Assembly (NCBI GenBank): GCA_031289515.1
Contig: JAITPH010000034.1
Span: 1-12,271 of the forward strand
Source of the DNA: Tannerella sp.
Lineage (GTDB): Bacteria; Bacteroidota; Bacteroidia; Bacteroidales; Tannerellaceae
Direction of reading: 5' to 3'
DNA: 12,271 bases
The notes below the pieces were generated by a model. The model made no database searches. It had not been told where the DNA came from and saw nothing but the letters and a program-made list of their open reading frames with translations. A program made the position numbers and the translations under genes. How positions within the stretch are numbered: position 1 is the first letter of the stretch; each line of letters opens with the position of its first letter. This document shows, one piece after another, positions 8,509 to 12,271 of the stretch.

Positions 8509-8540
8509 GTTACCTATCCCGATCGGCATAGCTTTCCTCC

Positions 8541-8557
8541 ATTGTCCATTGTCAATT
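8541..8557 (-). repeat. Short post-stop repeat after gdhA (AATTGACAAT)
   Basis: On the minus strand the gdhA stop codon TGA is followed by G and then AATTGACAAT (8557-8548), which overlaps a 7-bp direct repeat GACAATG GACAATG. The same AATTGACAAT occurs three bases after the stop of the EF-G2 gene at the other end of the window, in the same orientation relative to the gene. Confidence 0.6.
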
Positions 8558-8558
8558 C

Positions 8559-9893
8559 TCAAACGACTCCTTGCGCCATCATGGATTTGGCTACTTTCAT
8601 GAATCCGGCTATGTTTGCGCCCTTGACGTAGTTTACGTAGTCGCCTTCGCGACCGTGCTCTACGCATTGGCGGTGGATGTCACTCATTATCTGGTGCAGT
8701 TTGTTGTCGACTTCTTCGGGCGTCCATGAAATGTGCATTGCATTTTGCGTCATTTCAAGTCCCGATGTGGCGACGCCGCCTGCATTGACCGCTTTGCCCG
8801 GCGCAAAAAGGAAACGATTCCCGATAAACAAGTCTACAGCTTCGGCGGTACAGCCCATATTTGAAATCTCGGCAACGCATTTTGTGCCGTTATCAATCAA
8901 TGTACGCGCGTCGTCGGCGTCGAGTTCGTTTTGCGTAGCGCAGGGCAGGGCTATATCGACTTTCTGTTCCCACGGACGTTTGTCGGGGAAGAAAGTAGCG
9001 CCTTCAAACTCGTCGGCATAAGGAGCGACGATGTCTTCGCCCGAAGCGCGCAGTTCGAGCATGTAATCAATCTTCTTTCCATTGATGCCGTCGGGGTCGT
9101 AGATGTAGCCGTCGGGACCGGAGATGGTTACAACTTTAGCGCCCATTTCGGTAGCTTTGATAGCCGCTCCCCAGGCAACGTTTCCGAAGCCGGAAAGCGC
9201 GATGGTCTTGCCTTTAATAAGCATGTTGTGTTCCTGCAACATGCGGTTTACGAAGTATAATCCGCCGAAACCGGTAGCTTCCGGTCGCAGGATAGAGCCG
9301 CCAAACTCAAGCCCTTTGCCGGTGATAGTGCCTGTATGCTGGCGCGACAGTTTCTTGTACATACCGTACAGATAGCCTATTTCGCGACCGCCAACGCCTA
9401 TATCGCCTGCCGGAACGTCGGTGTCGGGACCCAGATTGCGCCACAGTTCCGACATAAAAGACTGGCAGAAACGCATTATTTCGGCGTCGCTTCTGCCTCT
9501 GATAGAGAAGTCCGAGCCGCCTTTAGCGCCGCCCATGGGAAGCGTAGTCAGGGCGTTCTTGAAAATCTGCTCGAAGCCGAGAAACTTGAGGATAGAGAGA
9601 TTCACCGACGCATGAAACCGCAGTCCGCCCTTGTACGGACCGATTGCGTTGTTAAACTGTACGCGATAGCCGAGATTGACATGAACTTCTCCCTTATCGT
9701 CTACCCAAGGCACACGAAAGGCAAGTATACGGTCAGGCTCGACAAGCCTTTCTATAATTTTCGCTTTTTCAAATTCCGGATGTTCGTTATATACATCCTC
9801 AATACTTATCAACACTTCTTTTACCGCTTGCATGTACTCGCGTTCTCCCGGATGTTTTGCTTCTAATGAAGCCAATATTTGCTCTGTTTGCAT
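8559..9893 (-). CDS. gdhA: NADP-type glutamate dehydrogenase
   Basis: 444 residues, the usual length of hexameric bacterial glutamate dehydrogenases (EC 1.4.1.4 type), which interconvert 2-oxoglutarate plus ammonium and glutamate in the cytoplasm. Substrate-site motifs: GPYKGGLRFH (85-94), LPMGGAKGGSDF (118-129) with the catalytic Lys at 124, and PAGDIGVGGRE (161-171) with the catalytic Asp at 164. The nucleotide-binding fold carries SGFGNVAWG (234-242). The C-terminal part has APGKAVNAGGVATSGLEMTQNA (364-385) and ends VKGANIAGFMKVAKSMMAQGVV. Residues 342-350 read EISNMGCTA where E. coli GdhA has EGANMP; from memory, Porphyromonas-type enzymes share this variant, so it is a subgroup trait rather than damage. 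Cofactor use (NADP versus NAD) cannot be settled by eye. ATG at 9893 gives the family N-terminus. The gene is divergent from the EF-G2 gene across 208 bp and its 3' side faces the palindromic repeat array. Confidence 0.97.
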   Translation of the reverse strand: MQTEQILASLEAKHPGEREYMQAVKEVLISIEDVYNEHPEFEKAKIIERLVEPDRILAFRVPWVDDKGEVHVNLGYRVQFNNAIGPYKGGLRFHASVNLSILKFLGFEQIFKNALTTLPMGGAKGGSDFSIRGRSDAEIMRFCQSFMSELWRNLGPDTDVPAGDIGVGGREIGYLYGMYKKLSRQHTGTITGKGLEFGGSILRPEATGFGGLYFVNRMLQEHNMLIKGKTIALSGFGNVAWGAAIKATEMGAKVVTISGPDGYIYDPDGINGKKIDYMLELRASGEDIVAPYADEFEGATFFPDKRPWEQKVDIALPCATQNELDADDARTLIDNGTKCVAEISNMGCTAEAVDLFIGNRFLFAPGKAVNAGGVATSGLEMTQNAMHISWTPEEVDNKLHQIMSDIHRQCVEHGREGDYVNYVKGANIAGFMKVAKSMMAQGVV

Positions 9894-9925
9894 AGTTTAT
9901 GGTTTTTGGGTTGTTTTATCGGGCG

Positions 9926-9933
9926 CAAAGATA
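9926..9933 (-). promoter_or_regulatory. -7 element of the gdhA promoter
   Basis: TATCTTTG on the minus strand matches the Bacteroidota -7 consensus TAnnTTTG exactly and sits 32 bp before the gdhA start codon, so the leader would be about 25 nt. No TTTG is present at the expected -33 distance, which suggests a weak or activator-dependent promoter. Confidence 0.5.
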
Positions 9934-9978
9934 GAAAAAATAACCTGTGAATGTGCGATTTATTCAGCCTGATTTGTC

Positions 9979-10009
9979 ATCTGTTTAATAACATAGTTTT
10001 GAAACAGAT
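9979..10009. promoter_or_regulatory. Inverted repeat between gdhA and the EF-G2 gene (operator candidate)
   Basis: ATCTGTTT (9979-9986) and AAACAGAT (10002-10009) are perfect 8-bp reverse complements with a 15-bp spacer. The element ends 4 bp before the possible -33 TTTG of the EF-G2 promoter, a position suited to an activator, and 46 bp upstream of the gdhA -7 box. It could serve either or both divergent genes. In Bacteroides thetaiotaomicron the EF-G2 gene is, as I recall, activated by the CRP-like regulator Cur; this repeat does not look like the classic TGTGA/TCACA site. Confidence 0.4.
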
Positions 10010-10013
10010 AATA

Positions 10014-10048
10014 TTTGACGCTTAAATCCTTGAAATATTCTTACTTTG
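10014..10048 (+). promoter_or_regulatory. Weak promoter candidate for the EF-G2 gene
   Basis: TTTG at 10014-10017 and TTACTTTG at 10041-10048. The -7 element departs from TAnnTTTG at one base and the spacer is 23 bp instead of 19-21. Transcription would start near 10055, about 45 nt before the ATG. The departures from consensus fit a promoter that needs an activator, but this is inference. Confidence 0.4.
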
Positions 10049-10101
10049 CAAAAATTTTCAGAGGATATTATTACCAAAATAACAAATAAAATTGAATTAA
10101 G

Positions 10102-12258
10102 ATGAAAGTTTATCAGACAAGTGAAATCAAGAACATCTCAATATTGGGAAGTTCGGGCGCCGGAAAAACCACCCTTGCAGAAGCGATGCTCTTCGAGGGT
10201 GGTATTATAAAACGTCGCGGTACAGTGAAGGCCGGATCTACGGTCAGTGATTATTTTCCGGTGGAGAAAGAGTACGGATACTCTGTTTTCTCCACTCTTT
10301 TTAGCGTCGAATGGAATGGATTTAAGCTCAATTTCATAGATTGTCCCGGCTCGGACGATTTCATAGGAGGAGCAGTTTCGGCGCTGAACGTTACGGACAC
10401 CGCCCTGATGGTGATAAATGCGCAGTATGGCGTCGAAGTGGGTACTATAAACCAGTTCCGCTATACCGAGCAGTTTCACAAGCCGGTGATATTCGTCCTC
10501 AATCAGCTTGACAACGACAAGGCCGATTACGATTCGGTTGTGGCGCAGTTGAAAGAGAATTACGGCAGCAAGATCGTGCAGATACAGTATCCGGTGACAT
10601 GCGGCACGTCGTTCAATTCGGTTATAGACGTTTTGAAGATGAAGATGTACCGCTGGAAACCCGAAGGCGGAGTGCCGGAAGTGCTTGACGTTCCCGAAAA
10701 CGAGATGGACAGGGCGACCGAATTGCAACATGCCCTGATAGAAGCGGCAGCTGAGCACGACGATTCGTTGATGGAGAAATTTTTCGATCAGGGCACGCTG
10801 ACCGAAGACGAGATGCGTGAAGGCATACGCGCCGGTCTTGTTACGCGCGGCATGTTCCCGGTCTTCTGCGTATGCGCCGAGCGCGATATGTGCGTGCGCC
10901 GCACGATGGAATTTCTTGGAAACGTGGTGCCGTGCACGGACAAGATGCCGCGTCTCGTGACGACCGACGGCAAGGAAGTAACGCCCGATTCCGAGGGACC
11001 GACAAGCGTTTTCTTCTTCAAGACGACGATAGAGCCGCACATCGGACAGGTGTCTTATTTCAAGGTGCTTTCGGGCAAGGTGAAGTCGGGCGACGATTTG
11101 CAGAATGTAGACCGCGGATCGAAAGAACGCACGGCACAGTTGTTTGTCGTGGACGGACAGACCCGCACGGAAGTGCCGGAAATGGTCGCCGGCGACATTG
11201 GCGCAACGGTGAAACTCAAGGACGTTCGACTTGGGAACACGCTTAACGGCAAGGGTTGCGATTACAAATTCAATTTCATACGCTATCCGGAGCCGAAATA
11301 CCGTCGCGCAATAAAAGCCGTCAATGAATCCGATTCGGAGAAGTTGAGCGAGATACTGACCCGCATGCACGAAGAAGACCCGACATGGCTGATTGAGCAG
11401 TCGAAGGAACTGAAACAGATGATTGTATCTGGACAGGGCGAATTTCACCTTCGCACGCTGAAATGGCGTATAGAAAACAATGACAAGATTGCGATAGAAT
11501 ATATCGAGCCTAAGATACCGTATCGCGAGACTATTACGAAGACGGCGCGCGCGGACTATCGCCACAAGAAGCAGTCGGGCGGCGCCGGTCAGTTCGGCGA
11601 GGTGCATTTGATAATCGAGCCATATTACGAAGGGATGCCTGCTCCTACCGTTTATCGCTTCGGCGGACAGGAATTTAAAATCAGCGTGCGCGATACGCAG
11701 ATTGTCGACCTCGACTGGGGCGGCAAGGTGGTATTCATCAACAGTATTGTGGGCGGCTCTATCGACTCGCGTTTCATGCCTGCAATCCTGAAAGGCATAA
11801 TGGCGCGTATGGAACAGGGCCCGCTTACCGGCTCGTATGCCCGCGACGTGCGCGTATGCGTCTACGACGGCAAGATGCACCCGGTGGACAGCAATGAAAT
11901 ATCGTTCTTTCTTGCCGGACGAAATGCGTTCAGCATGGCTTTCAAGGATGCTGCTCCCAAGATTCTTGAGCCTGTTTACGACATTGAAGTGCTTGTTCCG
12001 GGCGATTTCATGGGCGACGTAATGAGCGATTTGCAGGGACGCCGCGCTCTGATAATGGGAATGAGCAGCGAGAAGGGCTACGAAAAACTGATGGCTAAAG
12101 TGCCTCTTAAAGAGATGGCGAGCTATTCTACTTCGTTGAGTTCGATTTCCGGCGGCCGCGCTTCGTTTGTGATGAAGTTTGCTTCCTACGAGTTAGTGCC
12201 GACCGATGTTCAGGAAAAACTCCTCAAGGAATATTCGGAGACGCAGACTGACGATTGA
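10102..12258 (+). CDS. fusA2: EF-G2-type elongation factor G paralogue with altered GTPase motifs
   Basis: 718 residues with the full EF-G architecture: G domain about 8-290, domain II about 300-385, domain III about 395-470, domain IV about 475-610 (HKKQSGGAGQFGEV at 488-501, HPVDSNEISF at 593-602), domain V about 620-705 (YSTSLSSISGGRASFVMKF). The P-loop GSSGAGKTT (16-24) is intact. G3 reads DCPGSDDF (80-87), so the His that activates water in EF-G and EF-Tu (DTPGHVDF) is Ser84. G4 reads NQLD (134-137) instead of NKxD, and switch I reads EYGYS instead of ERGIT. It should therefore bind the ribosome and promote translocation with little or no GTP hydrolysis. From memory, the Bacteroides thetaiotaomicron paralogue EF-G2 lacks GTPase activity and supports translation during carbon starvation and gut colonisation. 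It is not the housekeeping fusA, and not Tet(Q), which keeps DTPGH. ATG at 10102 follows an A-rich leader without a clear Shine-Dalgarno site. It is divergent from gdhA. Confidence 0.93.
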   Translation: MKVYQTSEIKNISILGSSGAGKTTLAEAMLFEGGIIKRRGTVKAGSTVSDYFPVEKEYGYSVFSTLFSVEWNGFKLNFIDCPGSDDFIGGAVSALNVTDTALMVINAQYGVEVGTINQFRYTEQFHKPVIFVLNQLDNDKADYDSVVAQLKENYGSKIVQIQYPVTCGTSFNSVIDVLKMKMYRWKPEGGVPEVLDVPENEMDRATELQHALIEAAAEHDDSLMEKFFDQGTLTEDEMREGIRAGLVTRGMFPVFCVCAERDMCVRRTMEFLGNVVPCTDKMPRLVTTDGKEVTPDSEGPTSVFFFKTTIEPHIGQVSYFKVLSGKVKSGDDLQNVDRGSKERTAQLFVVDGQTRTEVPEMVAGDIGATVKLKDVRLGNTLNGKGCDYKFNFIRYPEPKYRRAIKAVNESDSEKLSEILTRMHEEDPTWLIEQSKELKQMIVSGQGEFHLRTLKWRIENNDKIAIEYIEPKIPYRETITKTARADYRHKKQSGGAGQFGEVHLIIEPYYEGMPAPTVYRFGGQEFKISVRDTQIVDLDWGGKVVFINSIVGGSIDSRFMPAILKGIMARMEQGPLTGSYARDVRVCVYDGKMHPVDSNEISFFLAGRNAFSMAFKDAAPKILEPVYDIEVLVPGDFMGDVMSDLQGRRALIMGMSSEKGYEKLMAKVPLKEMASYSTSLSSISGGRASFVMKFASYELVPTDVQEKLLKEYSETQTDD

Positions 12259-12260
12259 GT

Positions 12261-12271
12261 AATTGACAATT
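12261..12271 (+). repeat. Short post-stop repeat after the EF-G2 gene (AATTGACAATT)
   Basis: AATTGACAATT begins three bases after the EF-G2 stop codon and runs to the window edge. It matches the string found just after the gdhA stop codon, in the same orientation relative to the gene. The window ends here, so any continuation is unseen. Confidence 0.55.

Noticed and set aside
8217..8531. Plus-strand ORF of 104 codons over the palindromic array
   Set aside because: It is a translation of the repeat arms: RGTKQS and ALDCFVP..NDG appear because the palindrome is read through, a known type of spurious protein call.
9582..9608. Damage to gdhA at the usual EGANMP motif (EISNMGCTA variant; the gene lies at 8559-9893)
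   Set aside because: The frame is intact to a normal C-terminus and, from memory, Porphyromonas-type glutamate dehydrogenases carry the same variant.
10138..11880. Long minus-strand ORF (580 codons) opposite the EF-G2 gene
   Set aside because: The plus strand here encodes a protein with EF-G motifs throughout; the antisense frame has no recognisable domain and is rich in His/Arg, as expected for the complement of a coding sequence.
10102..12258. Tetracycline ribosomal-protection protein such as Tet(Q)
   Set aside because: Length is greater than the roughly 640 residues of Tet(Q), the G3 motif is DCPGSDDF rather than DTPGHxDF, and the domain IV loop is EF-G-like.

Overview
The window reads as chromosomal DNA of a member of the Bacteroidota, most likely order Bacteroidales. 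The evidence is a SusC/SusD outer-membrane import operon, an NADP-type glutamate dehydrogenase of the Porphyromonas/Bacteroides type, an EF-G2 paralogue of the kind known from Bacteroides, promoter elements of the Bacteroidota form (TTTG ... TAnnTTTG), and A/T-rich leaders without clear Shine-Dalgarno sites. Five protein-coding genes are supported. No tRNA, rRNA, CRISPR array, integrase or transposase gene was found.

Left part (1-7676, all minus strand): an operon read right to left. It encodes a full-length SusC-type TonB-dependent transporter (4497-7676), its SusD-type surface lipoprotein (2656-4467) and a second, divergent SusC-type transporter that runs off the left edge (1-2625, 875 codons visible, no stop). 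Gaps are 29 and 30 bp. This is the import module of a polysaccharide or glycan utilisation locus. The enzymes and regulator that would name the substrate lie outside the window.

Middle (7677-8558): an 882-bp gene-free stretch. It holds a strong candidate promoter for the susC operon (8040-8070, minus), followed by a predicted leader of about 355 nt. The leader contains two strong inverted repeats, a weaker A/T-rich hairpin and a very long TC/GA dinucleotide tract (25.5 copies). Closer to gdhA lie two tandem copies of a roughly 105-bp unit built on a palindrome, plus a remnant of a third.

Right part (8559-12271): glutamate dehydrogenase gdhA (minus) and an EF-G2-type translation factor (plus) diverge from a 208-bp spacer that holds promoter-like elements for both and an 8-bp inverted repeat. 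The EF-G paralogue has Ser where translational GTPases carry the catalytic His of the G3 motif. It therefore fits the GTPase-deficient EF-G2 reported in Bacteroides for translation under carbon starvation. Both genes are followed, within three bases of the stop codon, by the same short string AATTGACAAT.

The genes share a nutrient theme: glycan capture at the surface, nitrogen/carbon exchange through glutamate, and energy-saving translation. Any direct regulatory link between them is inference. Nothing here is a clearly new enzymatic system. The most unusual elements are the microsatellite-bearing susC leader, the divergent second SusC and the altered G domain of the EF-G paralogue.
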